In this document: positions 34,221 through 43,549 of the stretch, in pieces
Layout of the letters: each line of letters opens with the position of its first letter
Numbering within the stretch: the stretch's first letter is position 1
Source of the DNA: Bog-159 sp963756605
GTDB taxonomy: Bacteria > Acidobacteriota > Terriglobia > Bryobacterales > Bryobacteraceae
Direction of reading: 5' to 3'
NCBI GenBank assembly: GCA_963756605.1
Contig: CAVWOT010000019.1
Coordinates: forward strand, 1 to 64,000
Length of the DNA stretch: 64,000 nucleotides
Translations under genes and position numbers: made by a program
Notes under the pieces: generated by a model
What the model was told of the DNA's origin: nothing
Databases searched by the model: none
Seen by the model: only the letters and a program-made list of their open reading frames with translations

Positions 34221-36263
34221 ATGAATTTTCCCGTCAGAGCGCTTTTGGTAATCCCCGTGGCTTGCATTTTATCCGGCCAGACCGGTGCGCCAACCTCACA
34301 GCCGGTCGATAAAGCCGCTGCTTACTATAACTTCTCCATGGGCCACCTATACGCCGAACTGGCTGGCGTGTACGGTAATCGCAGCGAATACGTAACCAAA
34401 GCCATCGACTTCTATAAGCAAGCACTCAAACTGGATCCCGGAGCGAGCTTTCTGTTCGAGGAACTCACCGACCTCTATATTCAAAGCGGCAGGCTGAAGG
34501 ACGCCGTGACGCAGGCCGAAGACGTGCTGAAGCACGATCCCAACAATCTGGACGCGCGCCGCATCCTGGGCCGCATTTATGCGCGCATGAGCGGCGATGC
34601 GCAACAGGGCAAGGTCAACGAAGACATGCTGCGCGCCGCCATCGAGCAGTATGAGAAAATCACCACCCAGGACCCCAAGGACGTCGAGAGCTGGCTGACC
34701 CTCGGCGGCTTATATCGCAAATCCCGCAGTTCGGTGGATGCCGAGAAGGCGTATACGAAGGCGCTGGCGCTCGATCCGAATAATGAAGATGCCCTCACCG
34801 GCTTGGCCATAGTCTATTCGGATGTCGGCGATACCAAGAAGGCCATCGAGAAATTGCAGGCGGTTACCAACAAGGATCCCAACCCCCGCACGCTGGCGGC
34901 GTTGGCCAGTGCCTACGAACAGCTCAAGGATTACCAGAGCGCTGCCGAGGTGTACCGCAAGGCTCTTGACCTCGATCCGGATAACAGCCGCATCAAGCGC
35001 GCCCTGGCGCAGGATTTGCTGTACAACGGCACCAACGCCAACGTGGACGAAGCCCTCAAATACTACCAGGAATTCGCCGGCGACGACCCGCACGATACCG
35101 ACGCGTGGTTGAGCATCGCGCGCATCTATGGCGAGCGGCGCGATTTCGCCAAGGCCCGGGAAGCTCTGGATAAAGCCAAAGCCGCGGAACCGGAAAACCT
35201 CGAGGTGCGCTACGACGAGGTGAATCTGCTGGACAAGGAGGGCCACACCGATCAGGCCATCACCGCGCTGAAAGCGATCTTAAAGGATACTGAGCAAAAG
35301 AACTATTCGGACCAGCAGAAGAGTGTACGCCTGAAACTGATCGAAAGCCTGGGCGAACTTTACCGCGAATCCAATCAAACCCAGGCCGCCGTGGATACGT
35401 TCCGCCAGATGGCCGACCTCGATCCGGATTCCGCCGTCCATGCAGAGCTCGACATCCTGGATGTGTACCGCGCAGCCAAGGATTTCAAGAGCGCCCGCGC
35501 CGAAGCCGAAGCCGCCCTCAAGAAATTTCCCGACGATCGTTCATTGCAGCGCGCCCACGCATACGTGCTGGCCGATATGGGCAAAGTCGATCAGGGAGTC
35601 TCCGAGTTGCGTGCCATGCTAAAGGGCGAACACGAGCGCGAAACGCAATTGGACATCGCGCAACTCTACGAGAAGGCCAAGCGTTACGAAGATATGGCCA
35701 AGCCTTTGGATGCGGCCGAAAAACTGTCGGAAACCAAGCCCGAAAAAGAGGCCGTGTACTTCGCCCGCGGCGATATGTACGAGCACTTGAAGAAGTTCGA
35801 TGCCTCCGAAGCCGAGTTTCGCAAAGTACTCGAATTGGATCCGGACAGCGCCGGCGCGTTGAACTATCTCGGCTACATGTTGGCAGACCGCAACGTCCGC
35901 CTGGATGAGGCCCAGAAGCTAATCTCGCGCGCGCTCGAACTGGATCCCGAGAACGGCGCGTACCTGGACAGTCTCGGCTGGGTCTACTATCGCCTGAATC
36001 GCCTGGAAGACGCCGAACATGCCCTGGTGCGCGCGCTGGCTAAGAACGGCATTGGCCAGGATCCCACGGTCCACGACCATTTGGGAGACGTTTATCTTAA
36101 GCTGGGCCGGACCAAGGACGCCATCACTCAATGGCAGGCCTCGGTGAAGGAAGCCGAGACGGATACGCAATCGGACATGGAGGCTGGCGAACTGGCGAAT
36201 ATCAATAAGAAACTGGAAGACGCCAAAGTGCGCTTGGCGCGGGAAACCGGCGCGGTCAAGTAG
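34221..36263 (+). CDS. Large tetratricopeptide-repeat protein
   Basis: 680 residues. The N-terminus is a signal-like segment (FPVRALLVIPVACILSGQTG), so it is probably exported. At least 12 TPR units of ~34 residues follow, with typical endings such as KALALDPNNEDALTGLA and RALELDPENGAYLDSLGWVY. The last part (VHDHLGDVYLKLGRTKDAI) is conserved among bacterial TPR proteins. Such proteins act as scaffolds, often in the envelope. No enzyme domain is seen. It begins 108 nt from the divergent miaA start. Confidence 0.9.
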   Translation: MNFPVRALLVIPVACILSGQTGAPTSQPVDKAAAYYNFSMGHLYAELAGVYGNRSEYVTKAIDFYKQALKLDPGASFLFEELTDLYIQSGRLKDAVTQAEDVLKHDPNNLDARRILGRIYARMSGDAQQGKVNEDMLRAAIEQYEKITTQDPKDVESWLTLGGLYRKSRSSVDAEKAYTKALALDPNNEDALTGLAIVYSDVGDTKKAIEKLQAVTNKDPNPRTLAALASAYEQLKDYQSAAEVYRKALDLDPDNSRIKRALAQDLLYNGTNANVDEALKYYQEFAGDDPHDTDAWLSIARIYGERRDFAKAREALDKAKAAEPENLEVRYDEVNLLDKEGHTDQAITALKAILKDTEQKNYSDQQKSVRLKLIESLGELYRESNQTQAAVDTFRQMADLDPDSAVHAELDILDVYRAAKDFKSARAEAEAALKKFPDDRSLQRAHAYVLADMGKVDQGVSELRAMLKGEHERETQLDIAQLYEKAKRYEDMAKPLDAAEKLSETKPEKEAVYFARGDMYEHLKKFDASEAEFRKVLELDPDSAGALNYLGYMLADRNVRLDEAQKLISRALELDPENGAYLDSLGWVYYRLNRLEDAEHALVRALAKNGIGQDPTVHDHLGDVYLKLGRTKDAITQWQASVKEAETDTQSDMEAGELANINKKLEDAKVRLARETGAVK

Positions 36264-36346
36264 AAGTCCTCACGCCGCCCTGAATCGCGCTATGCTTGGA
36301 TGTGCGCGCCGGGATGTAACGGCGGGCCCAAAGGATATCTGCTCCC

Positions 36347-36709
36347 ATGAGTCTGAAGATCAATCTCCGTGAAAGCGGCAACGTCCTGATTCTCGACCTC
36401 AACGGCCGGATCACCATCGGCGAAGAGGTTTCTTCGTTGCGGGATGCCATCAAGGAACATCTCGACAGCGGGCAAAAAAACATTTTGCTCAACCTCGCCG
36501 ATGTGAGCTATATGGATAGCACGGGCTTAGGTCAGTTTGTAGGCAGCTTTGCTACGGTGACCAGCCGGGGCGGGCAACTCAAGCTGCTGAACCTCCAGAA
36601 AAAGCTGCAGGAATTGATGCAGATTACCAAGCTGATCACGGTGTTCGAGACCTACGACAACGAGGCGACCGCTATCCGCAGCTTTCAGGCCGCGGCCACA
36701 GCCAGCTAG
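36347..36709 (+). CDS. STAS-domain anti-sigma factor antagonist
   Basis: 120 residues, a single STAS domain of SpoIIAA/RsbV type. The phosphorylatable Ser lies in the conserved YMDSTGLGQFVG at residues ~61-72. In known systems the unphosphorylated form releases a sigma factor from its anti-sigma kinase; phosphorylation blocks it. No kinase, phosphatase or sigma gene is near, so its partner is elsewhere. It follows the TPR gene by 83 nt on the same strand. Confidence 0.93.
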   Translation: MSLKINLRESGNVLILDLNGRITIGEEVSSLRDAIKEHLDSGQKNILLNLADVSYMDSTGLGQFVGSFATVTSRGGQLKLLNLQKKLQELMQITKLITVFETYDNEATAIRSFQAAATAS

Positions 36710-36786
36710 GTTGGGTTGAGTGGCGCACTGCTTCAGCGTGCCGCGGAGAACTTCAGTTCGCCGTCTTGTTCGCGCGTGTGCACGCT

Positions 36787-37275
36787 CTACTGCACATCCG
36801 ACGGGTCCACGGCCTTCCGGTCCCCCGCCGCTGCCCAACGGATATACGCGACGATATCCGCCATCTGTTGGTCGGTGTAGCCGCCGGTGGAAGGCGGATG
36901 TTTCCAAACCGAATTGTCAGTCTTCGATTCCACGTCGCTGGCGGCGAACTTGATCAGAGCCGGCGGAGTCTTCGACAGATCGTAGTATTGCCATTCCGCG
37001 CCCTCCGCGGAGACTTTCATGCCGGGGAACTGGTTGCCCGATTTCAATTTGATCGCCTCCACGTACTCCGTGCGCGACGCGCGAATGGCGGTGACCAAGG
37101 CTCGTACGCCTACGCGGCCCAGCACCTTGAGGTCCGGCCCCACGGCCGTGCCGCGGCCCTTCAATGCGTGACAGGTACCGCAGCCGTTATCCGCATAGAA
37201 AAGCGTTTCGCCGCGCCCGATCTGCGGCGTCGGCGCAGCCGCTTGCATGAAGAGCAAAACCGATAACCAGATCAT
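36787..37275 (-). CDS. Secreted c-type cytochrome
   Basis: 162 residues from the ATG at 37275, preceded by GGAGGAAC. A signal peptide (IWLSVLLFMQAAA) leads into one heme site CGTCH at residues ~32-36. A Met in NQFPGMKV is a likely sixth ligand. The C-terminal helix QQMADIVAYIRW is typical of cytochrome c. It probably moves electrons in the periplasm, possibly for a membrane dehydrogenase. Its partners are not adjacent. Confidence 0.9.
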   Translation of the reverse strand: MIWLSVLLFMQAAAPTPQIGRGETLFYADNGCGTCHALKGRGTAVGPDLKVLGRVGVRALVTAIRASRTEYVEAIKLKSGNQFPGMKVSAEGAEWQYYDLSKTPPALIKFAASDVESKTDNSVWKHPPSTGGYTDQQMADIVAYIRWAAAGDRKAVDPSDVQ

Positions 37276-37324
37276 CTGTTCCTCCAACCATAGTATAGTC
37301 GCGTGCGCCCCGTTTCGCCCGTTG

Positions 37325-37888
37325 TCACATTTCGATCTTTCCCTTATACACCATGTCCCTGATCCGGAATTCCGCGTCGTGGTAAGGCCCGTAACCCGGC
37401 AGGTATAGTTCGAACAGGATGGTTTTGTCCCGCTCCGTCGCCGCGCGGGGGTAGACCAGCCGCAGAAACGGGTCCGAGGGAACCGGCGGAAAATGTCCTT
37501 CCATCTTGTACTCGTGGCGGCCCACTTTCATGAGGGATTCCTCTTCCATCGCGTGTTCTTCCTGCGCGTCGGCCAGCGCCTTCAGGTCCTTAAAAGCGAT
37601 GGCGAGCACCAGCTTCTGCGTACCCTCGCCGCGCAGAAAGTCCACATAATCCTCGTTCGGCTCCCCCTTGGCCAATTTCGGGCTGCGGCGGGCGAACTCG
37701 GCTTCTGCCTCCCGCATAGGCTCCGCCGTAGCCAGATAGACTTGCACGTAAGGCGCAGGGCCGGACATCTGCGCCCAAGGGCTATCATGGAGCAGCCGGT
37801 CCACCTGAGCGTCGCTCCAATCGCGGGGCGCTTTTGTTTCCCAGAAAGGCGCGGCCAGCAGGGCCAGCCACATACACAGCAGATGCAT
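37325..37888 (-). CDS. Secreted hypothetical protein
   Basis: 187 residues. A short signal-like start (MHLLCMWLALLAAPF) is followed by a mixed domain with no catalytic motif that I recognise: DWSDAQVDRLLHDSPWAQMS, VYLATAEPMREAEAEFARRS, and a beta-rich end (DKTILFELYLPGYGPYHDAE). I recall similar proteins only in Acidobacteria. Its start is 12 nt from the divergent gene at 37901, so the two promoters must overlap. Confidence 0.7.
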   Translation of the reverse strand: MHLLCMWLALLAAPFWETKAPRDWSDAQVDRLLHDSPWAQMSGPAPYVQVYLATAEPMREAEAEFARRSPKLAKGEPNEDYVDFLRGEGTQKLVLAIAFKDLKALADAQEEHAMEEESLMKVGRHEYKMEGHFPPVPSDPFLRLVYPRAATERDKTILFELYLPGYGPYHDAEFRIRDMVYKGKIEM

Positions 37889-37900
37889 AATAGTTCCAAT

Positions 37901-38902
37901 ATGTCAGAAATGCGGTATCGCGGCCGGCTGGCCACCTCGATCGAGAATGACCTGGTACGCGTCACGGTGCTCCACGAAGGCGGGCACATCGCGGAGATTC
38001 GCGATTTAGAGAGCGGCGTCAATCCGCTATGGACGCCGCCGTGGGAATCCATCGAGCCTTCCACCTACGATCTGCGGAAGCATCCGGAGTACGGCGCCGA
38101 CTCGGAGAGCAAGCTGTTGAGCGGCATCATGGGCCACAACCTTTGCATGGACATTTTTGGTCCGCCCTCCGACGAAGAAGCCGCCGCCGGCTTGACCGTC
38201 CATGGCGAAGCCTCCATTGTCGCCTACAGCATCACTGGCAGCGAGACTGCATTAACCGCACGGGCCCGGATGCCCGAAGCGCAGCTGCAGGTGGAGCGGC
38301 AAATCCGGCTGGCTGGCCGGGTCATCGAGGTGGTCGAAACCGTAGAAAACGAGAGCGCCACCGACCGGCCCATCGCCTGGACCGAGCATGTCACCCTGGG
38401 CCCGCCGTTTCTCGAAAAGGGCGCTACCGAGTTCCGGGCGCCCGTCACGAAGTGTCAGGTTCTCGAAGCGGGTCTCGGCGATTTCGAGCGGTTCACGGAT
38501 ACGCCGGTCTCCGGAGGGTTCGCCAGTTACCTGATGGATCCCGCACGCGACGCCGTCTTCTTTGTCGCATGGTCCCCGGCCAGCCGGGTGGCTCTGGGTT
38601 ACCTCTGGCGTCGCGCGGACTTCCCCTGGCTGGGCGTCTGGGAAGAAAATTACAGCCGTACCGGCCCGCCCTGGAATGGGCGAACCCTCACGCGCGGCAT
38701 GGAGTTCGGCGCCTCACCGGTGGCTGAGACCCGCCGCCAGATGATCGAACGCGGGAGCCTGTTCGGCGTGCCCGCATTCCGGTGGATCCCGGCGCGCACC
38801 CGCATCGAGGTGCGGTATGGAGCCTTGATCCAAGGCGCTCTCGGCAGTTGCCCGGCCGGGCTTGTGCGGACGCCCAGCGGCGAGGTCCGGTTTGAATATT
38901 GA
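37901..38902 (+). CDS. Galactose-mutarotase-like beta-sandwich protein
   Basis: 333 residues from ATG 37901; a longer frame opens far upstream but overlaps the divergent gene and lacks a ribosome site. The pattern (TVLHEGGHIAEIRDLESG, IGSETAL-like strands, WTEHVTLGPPFLE, WSPASRVALGYLWRRADFPW) fits the carbohydrate-binding mutarotase fold, with His and Glu residues near the expected catalytic places. Aldose epimerase activity is only a possibility. It shares a divergent promoter gap with the secreted protein at 37325 and is followed, with overlap, by a GNAT gene. Confidence 0.6.
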   Translation: MSEMRYRGRLATSIENDLVRVTVLHEGGHIAEIRDLESGVNPLWTPPWESIEPSTYDLRKHPEYGADSESKLLSGIMGHNLCMDIFGPPSDEEAAAGLTVHGEASIVAYSITGSETALTARARMPEAQLQVERQIRLAGRVIEVVETVENESATDRPIAWTEHVTLGPPFLEKGATEFRAPVTKCQVLEAGLGDFERFTDTPVSGGFASYLMDPARDAVFFVAWSPASRVALGYLWRRADFPWLGVWEENYSRTGPPWNGRTLTRGMEFGASPVAETRRQMIERGSLFGVPAFRWIPARTRIEVRYGALIQGALGSCPAGLVRTPSGEVRFEY

Positions 38903-39308
38903 ACTGCGGGCCGGCGCCAGCGGCGATTTGGCTTTAATCGGTCAAATTCAAAAGGCGTCTCCGGAGGCCTCCCAATGGGACGTACCCGAGTACCTCAAGT
39001 ACGAATTGACCGTGGCGGTCTGCGACGGACGCGTCGTCGGATTCGCCGTGGCGCGTAGCGTGGCCGAAGGCGAAAGCGAGTTGCTGAACCTGGCCGTAGA
39101 TCCGGCATTCCGGCGGCGCGGTATCGCCCGCCGGCTGGTCGCGGCCATCACATCCGGTCGTCCGGGTGTTGTTTGGCTGGAAGTGCGGGAATCCAATGCA
39201 AATGCCCGTAAGTTGTACAATTCATTTGGGTTTGTAGATATTGCGAGGCGCCTCGGCTATTATACTGGATCGGACGAAGGAGCTATTGTCATGAAGTTCC
39301 ATTCATGA
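38892..39308 (+). CDS. GNAT N-acetyltransferase (RimI-like)
   Basis: 138 residues from TTG 38892, within the end of the preceding gene (11-nt overlap), with GAGG upstream. The acetyl-CoA binding motif A is NLAVDPAFRRRGIARRLVAA. The C-terminal WLEVRESNANARKLYNSFGF, GRLGYY-like end and MKF tail are typical of RimI-type enzymes that acetylate the N-terminus of S18 or similar proteins. The substrate is not certain. Overlap suggests co-translation with the mutarotase-like gene. Confidence 0.85.
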   Translation: MNIELRAGASGDLALIGQIQKASPEASQWDVPEYLKYELTVAVCDGRVVGFAVARSVAEGESELLNLAVDPAFRRRGIARRLVAAITSGRPGVVWLEVRESNANARKLYNSFGFVDIARRLGYYTGSDEGAIVMKFHS

Positions 39309-39443
39309 TACCGTCACAGTAGACGGCTGGCTCGATTGAGCCTGCCGCACTTCTCAAAATGATGAAGTGAAGATGACCCACCGAGCCTCGTTCCCGAACC
39401 CCCGACTCGGCGTGGCAACCTCACTGGGAGGAACTGCCCCAAT

Positions 39444-39680
39444 ATGGAACGGAACGCACAGGAACAATTCAGAGCGCATCTGATGGAGACAAACGCGGAG
39501 TTTCGCCACTTGGCCGCGACGCATTGCGATTATGCGAAAAGGCTGGACGAACTGGAAGCCCTGCCGCACCTGACCGACCAGGAGCAACAGGAAGAAGCAC
39601 GGCTGAAAAAGCTGAAGCTCCGTTTGAAAGACCAGATGGAAGCGATCGTGAGCCAGTACCGGGCTCAGCAAGTCGCTTGA
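39444..39680 (+). CDS. YdcH/DUF465-type small protein
   Basis: 78 residues, entirely helical. DUF465 features are present: FRHLAATHCDYAKRLDELEA and a charged helix EEARLKKLKLRLKDQMEAIV. It has a GGAGGA ribosome site and a good terminator downstream. The cellular role of this family is poorly known; a coiled-coil binding role is usual. It stands alone. Confidence 0.85.
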   Translation: MERNAQEQFRAHLMETNAEFRHLAATHCDYAKRLDELEALPHLTDQEQQEEARLKKLKLRLKDQMEAIVSQYRAQQVA

Positions 39681-39712
39681 CATCAGGTGCGCGCAGTTTA
39701 GGTTCTCCGAAG

Positions 39713-39742
39713 CCCGGCTTGGTCTCGCCCAGCCGGGTTTTT
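39713..39742 (+). terminator. Rho-independent terminator after the DUF465 gene
   Basis: CCCGGCT (39713-39719) pairs with AGCCGGG (39731-39737), followed directly by TTTTT. It lies 32 nt after the stop codon. Confidence 0.85.
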
Positions 39743-40139
39743 CATTTATGCAGCCATACGACGTCGCCCTGAAGCTGCTTCTCAAAGGTCCCGCGAAGCA
39801 GACCATACGCGCCTTAACCGGCACGGCATTCCCGGGTCAGGTCTTGCTCTAGCGGCCCCGATTTGTCTTTCCGGTAACGGTCTGTTCGATGCCGGCACAT
39901 TGGACGGCGAACGGCTGCCCGAAAGCGACGATGTCAGCGATAATGTAAATTGCGATCCTGGCCGGATAGCGGGACCAAAAAAAGGCGGTTCAGCACTTGG
40001 CGGAAAACGGTCGCGCAGGAGACGCCGCTATCTCTCGACTCCGGCGAATTTGCGGATCGAGCGCCATCTGGCCAGGCTACTGTCGCGCGGCGCGGGAACG
40101 GCGTCCGTGGACGCGGTCGAATCCGAATTGACGGTTCCT

Positions 40140-40658
40140 ATGAAATGCGTGCAAATTGAAATATTGATGGTGGCGGCATGCGCCACGGGTTGCGGCTATC
40201 ATGTGGCCGGAACGTCCGACATCATGCCGCAGACTATCCACACGATCGCGGTCACGCCTTTTGCCAATAAGACCGTGCAATACAAATTCGCGCAGCGATT
40301 GCCGCAGGACATCAAACGGGAGTTCATCGAACGTACGCACTACAAGATCGTGACCGATCCGCAAACCGCCGACGCCGTGCTGGATGGCGCAGTGCTCAAT
40401 TTCGTTTCGTATCCGATCATTGCGGATCAAAGCACGGGGCGCGCCACGGTCGTGCAATGCAGCGGCTATTTGAAGGTCACTTTGACGGAGCGCGCTACGG
40501 GGAAGGTGTTGTTCTCGCGGCCATCGTTCGAAGTGCATGAGCAGTATGAAATCAGCGTGGATCCGCAAGCCTATTTCGATGAAAGCGGGGCCGGCGTGGA
40601 GCGCCTGGCGCACGATGTGGCGCGCGATGTAGTCACGTCGATTCTGGAGAAATTCTGA
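40140..40658 (+). CDS. lptE: LPS-assembly lipoprotein LptE
   Basis: 172 residues from ATG 40140. The signal segment ends in a lipobox-like ATGCGYH at residue ~17-20, so the mature protein is a lipoprotein. The LptE pattern is TIAVTPFANKTVQYKFAQRL, then FIERTHYKIVTDPQTADAVL and the C-terminal AHDVARDVVTSILEKF. It plugs the LptD barrel for LPS insertion in the outer membrane, which supports a Gram-negative envelope. An upstream in-frame extension from 39900 has poor composition. holA follows 100 nt later. Confidence 0.9.
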   Translation: MKCVQIEILMVAACATGCGYHVAGTSDIMPQTIHTIAVTPFANKTVQYKFAQRLPQDIKREFIERTHYKIVTDPQTADAVLDGAVLNFVSYPIIADQSTGRATVVQCSGYLKVTLTERATGKVLFSRPSFEVHEQYEISVDPQAYFDESGAGVERLAHDVARDVVTSILEKF

Positions 40659-40678
40659 AATGGTGCACAAATTGTGGG

Positions 40679-40713
40679 GCAGACCTCCAGGCCTGCGCGG
40701 GTCCTCCAGGATC
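40679..40713. repeat. Pair of CT..AG palindromes
   Basis: GCAGACCTCCAGGCCTGC (40679-40696, one mismatch in the arms) and GGTCCTCCAGGATC (40700-40713) lie between lptE and holA. Both have a CC centre between CT and AG, as in the dispersed palindrome family of this window. Confidence 0.7.
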
Positions 40714-40757
40714 TGCCCTTCGCCAAACGCGAGCAGGCCGACGTGGACGTCGGCCGC

Positions 40758-41831
40758 ATGACTCCGGCACAGTTTCTCACTCGCTTAGAGCGCGGTGAAG
40801 TGGCGCCCGCCTATTTGTTCATCGGGCCGGAGAGTTACCATCGGCGGCGTGCGCGCGAGGCATTGCTGCGCGCTGCCCTGCACGGCGCCGGCGACGACAA
40901 CGCCATCGCGCGGTACGATCTGGCGGGAGATTCGCTGGCGGAGGTCATCGACGATGCGCGCGCGCTGTCGCTGTTCGCGTCGGAGAGAGTGATTTTCGCC
41001 GGCAACGCGGAAGCCGTCATGCCCAATGCAGTGGCCGGCGAGCAAGCCGAGGAAAGTGAAGGCGGCGCCGGTGCGGCGGCCATGCTCGCGGCGTACATGC
41101 GTAATCCCACGCCCGGCGTTGTGTTAGTGTTCGATGCTCCGCGCTTCGATTTCGAGGGCGAGGATAAAAGGAAGCAGGAGCGCGTGCGGAAGTTTTACGC
41201 AGCCCTGGGTGAGCCGGTGGATTTCAAGCGCGCATCGCCCGACGAGGCCCGGCGGGAAGCTGCCGCCCTGGCCCGGCGCGTGGGTTTGCGCATCGATCCC
41301 GCCGCGGTGGATCTGCTGGTGGAGTCGCTGGCCGCCGATCTGACTCGCATCGCGGTGGAAGTGGAGAAGCTGTCGCTCTATGCCCAAGGGCGCACCGTCA
41401 CCGAGGAGGATGTAACGTTACTGGCACCCGAAGCACGGGCCACCACCATCTTCGCGCTGGTCGCGGCATTAGGACGGCGGGACCGGTCGCGATCACTTGA
41501 GATTCTGGATACGCTGTTCCGCGAAGGTGAGTACTTGCCGCTGGCGCTGTCGTTTCTGGCGGCCCAATTCCGTGCCGCTCTGGTAGCGAAGGAGGCGGGC
41601 TTGCGCAGTCCCCAGCAGATTCAGGGGCATTTCGCCAGAATGGGAGTGCAGATGTGGGGCTCGCGCGCGGAGCAGGTTTTTCAGACCGTGGCGAAGTTCT
41701 CGAAGGCGCAACTGGAACGCGCGATCAAGCTGACATTCGATGCGGACCGCGACTTGCGCACCGCGCGGCCGGACGACCGCATTGTGATGGAGCAGTTTAT
41801 TTTGCGCTTGACGGTGGAGGGCGGGATTTAG
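40758..41831 (+). CDS. holA: DNA polymerase III delta subunit
   Basis: 357 residues from ATG 40758 (TPAQFLTRLERGEVAPAYLF); the longer frame would read through the palindromes. The delta subunit opens the beta clamp in the clamp loader. The AYLFIGPESYHRRRAREALL start, the region ALSLFASERVIFAGN, the C-terminal FILRLTVEGG-type collar and length fit HolA. lptE-holA-rpsT is a common gene order. Confidence 0.92.
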   Translation: MTPAQFLTRLERGEVAPAYLFIGPESYHRRRAREALLRAALHGAGDDNAIARYDLAGDSLAEVIDDARALSLFASERVIFAGNAEAVMPNAVAGEQAEESEGGAGAAAMLAAYMRNPTPGVVLVFDAPRFDFEGEDKRKQERVRKFYAALGEPVDFKRASPDEARREAAALARRVGLRIDPAAVDLLVESLAADLTRIAVEVEKLSLYAQGRTVTEEDVTLLAPEARATTIFALVAALGRRDRSRSLEILDTLFREGEYLPLALSFLAAQFRAALVAKEAGLRSPQQIQGHFARMGVQMWGSRAEQVFQTVAKFSKAQLERAIKLTFDADRDLRTARPDDRIVMEQFILRLTVEGGI

Positions 41832-41836
41832 CCGGC

Positions 41837-41855
41837 GCGGGACTGTTCAGTCCGC
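41837..41855. repeat. Palindrome GGACT-GTTC-AGTCC region
   Basis: GCGGGACTGTTCAGTCCGC sits 5 nt after the holA stop, between the convergent holA and rpsT genes. GGACT and AGTCC pair around GTTC. The preceding GGCGGG.TTTAGCCGGCGCGG is shared with the end of the gene at 46348. Confidence 0.7.
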
Positions 41856-41857
41856 TC

Positions 41858-42127
41858 TTACACAGTGGCCAGCGACTTTACGCGCAGGTGCAACGTCGAT
41901 TTGTATCGCGCCGCTGTGTTCTTCTTGATGATGCCCGTCTTGGCGGACCGGTCGATTAACGAGAAAGTAGCCGGCAGCAGTTCTGCTGCAGCCTTGGCAT
42001 CCTTAGAGGTGATGGCGCGCCGCATGGCGCGGATCTGGTGCCGCAAGCGGGTCTTGTTCTGCCGGTTGTACTCGGTGCGTTTTTCGTCTTGTCGCACGCG
42101 CTTGATCGCGGAAAAATGATTGGCCAT
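41858..42127 (-). CDS. rpsT: 30S ribosomal protein S20
   Basis: 89 residues, basic, helical. The S20 start is MANHFSAIKRVRQDEKRTEY, then NKTRLRHQIRAMRRAI and the C-terminal GIIKKNTAARYKSTLHLRV. It binds 16S rRNA helices in early 30S assembly. It converges with holA. Confidence 0.97.
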   Translation of the reverse strand: MANHFSAIKRVRQDEKRTEYNRQNKTRLRHQIRAMRRAITSKDAKAAAELLPATFSLIDRSAKTGIIKKNTAARYKSTLHLRVKSLATV

Positions 42128-42215
42128 CTGGAAACAAAATAATCCTTACAAGAGATTTGTAACTATCAGCATACCGCAAGCCGTGAGATCGGGGCAACTC
42201 AGCTGCCCGTACTGC

Positions 42216-43166
42216 TCAATATGCGGCAACTTGATCCAGGTCGACGTTGCCGCCGGACAGGATCACTCCCACTTCGCGCAGGCCGGACGTCAGTTTGCCA
42301 GACAGCAGGGCGGCCGCGCCCACCGCGCCGCTGGGTTCCACCAGGATCTTCAACCGGGTGAGCAGGAACTTGACGGCCGCCCGGATCTCATCGTCGGTCA
42401 CAATTAGAATTTGTTCGACTAACTGGCGGACGATCGGAAAAGTCAGCGCGCCGGGCTCGGGAGCGCGCAATCCGTCGGCGATGGTTTGCGGCAGCGGAAT
42501 GGAGGTGCGTTCGCCGGCTTGAAACGAAAGAAACGTATCGTTGCCATCGGCGGGCTCGACGCCGAAGAGGCGAATCGACGGGCGCATATCCTTGGCTATA
42601 GTGGCGCATCCGGAGAGCAGCCCGCCGCCGCCAACCGGTGTGATCAGGGCGTCCAGGTCCGGCCGGTCTTCCAGTAACTCAAGGGCAGCAGTTCCCTGTC
42701 CTGCCATGATCAGCGGATGATCGAAGGGCGGCACCAGCGTCGCGCCCGACTCTTCGAGAATGCGGCCGGCGATCCGCTCGCGGCTCTCGCGATGGCGATC
42801 GTAGGGCACGATATGTGCGCCATAACCGCGCGCGGTATCCAGCTTCGAGCGGGGCGCGTCGGCAGGCATGACAATAGTGGCTGCGGCCCCTGCGTGACGG
42901 GCGGCGATGGCCACGGCAATAGCGTGATTGCCGGAGGAAAAGGCCACCACGCCGCGCGGCAGGGCGGCGGGAGGCAAAGACAGAATCAGGTTCGCGGCGC
43001 CACGGATCTTGAATGCGCCGCCCGTCTGCAGATTTTCGCACTTAAAGTGGACGCGCGTGCCGGCGATGGCATCGAACTCGGATGAGGTCAGAACGGGAGT
43101 GCGCTTGGCGAGCGGCCGAATGCGGACAGCCGCATCGCGCACGGCGACGGGCGTTATGGTGGACAC
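42216..43166 (-). CDS. Threonine/serine dehydratase (PLP)
   Basis: 316 residues, fold type II PLP enzyme. The PLP Lys is in TGGAFKIRGAAN near residue 59, the Asn-rich box is FSSGNHAIAVA, and the phosphate cup is VGGGGLLSGCA. It lacks the C-terminal ACT domain of biosynthetic IlvA, so it looks like the catabolic TdcB kind or a serine racemase relative. It converts threonine to 2-oxobutyrate and ammonia. It is not in an operon. Confidence 0.92.
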   Translation of the reverse strand: MSTITPVAVRDAAVRIRPLAKRTPVLTSSEFDAIAGTRVHFKCENLQTGGAFKIRGAANLILSLPPAALPRGVVAFSSGNHAIAVAIAARHAGAAATIVMPADAPRSKLDTARGYGAHIVPYDRHRESRERIAGRILEESGATLVPPFDHPLIMAGQGTAALELLEDRPDLDALITPVGGGGLLSGCATIAKDMRPSIRLFGVEPADGNDTFLSFQAGERTSIPLPQTIADGLRAPEPGALTFPIVRQLVEQILIVTDDEIRAAVKFLLTRLKILVEPSGAVGAAALLSGKLTSGLREVGVILSGGNVDLDQVAAY

Positions 43167-43187
43167 CTCCGATTGTAACGTAACCGG

Positions 43188-43415
43188 CTAGCGCCGCCCT
43201 ATTCGGTTGGTGGGCAGGATTAGCCGATAGGGCAACAGCCGGCGCCGCGCAGCATCCCGAATTCCCAGTTCCCCTCGGAACACACCATGCTGCCGGGCGA
43301 TCGCCAGGCGAACCTGCGCGCGCGTCCTTCTGGTACGCTCCAGCAAAAGCCGAATTCGACGGACTTCGGCCCGCAACCCCCTTTCGAACGGACCTCCACT
43401 TCGATCGACGCGCAT
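43188..43415 (-). CDS. Possible small basic protein
   Basis: 75 residues, very Arg-rich (RGLRAEVRRIRLLLERTRRT), with no family. It sits just downstream of the 43550 gene, and the frame overlaps others on the same strand. It may be real or a chance GC-rich frame; ribosome site evidence is weak. Confidence 0.25.
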   Translation of the reverse strand: MRVDRSGGPFERGLRAEVRRIRLLLERTRRTRAQVRLAIARQHGVFRGELGIRDAARRRLLPYRLILPTNRIGRR

Positions 43416-43549
43416 GCTCTCCTCCCCTACAATTAAAGCCTTCGCGAGCGCCTTTGTTGAGTAGTGAGTTGAGGAGTGCTGAACGTTTCACTTCCGTAAC
43501 GGAAATTCGCGAAAATGTTCTGCGCGTCTGTATTGGGTAAAAATTCCGA

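Noticed and set aside
37493..37900. Long N-terminal extension of the mutarotase-like gene
   Set aside because: It would cover the whole divergent secreted gene and has unlikely composition; ATG 37901 fits better.
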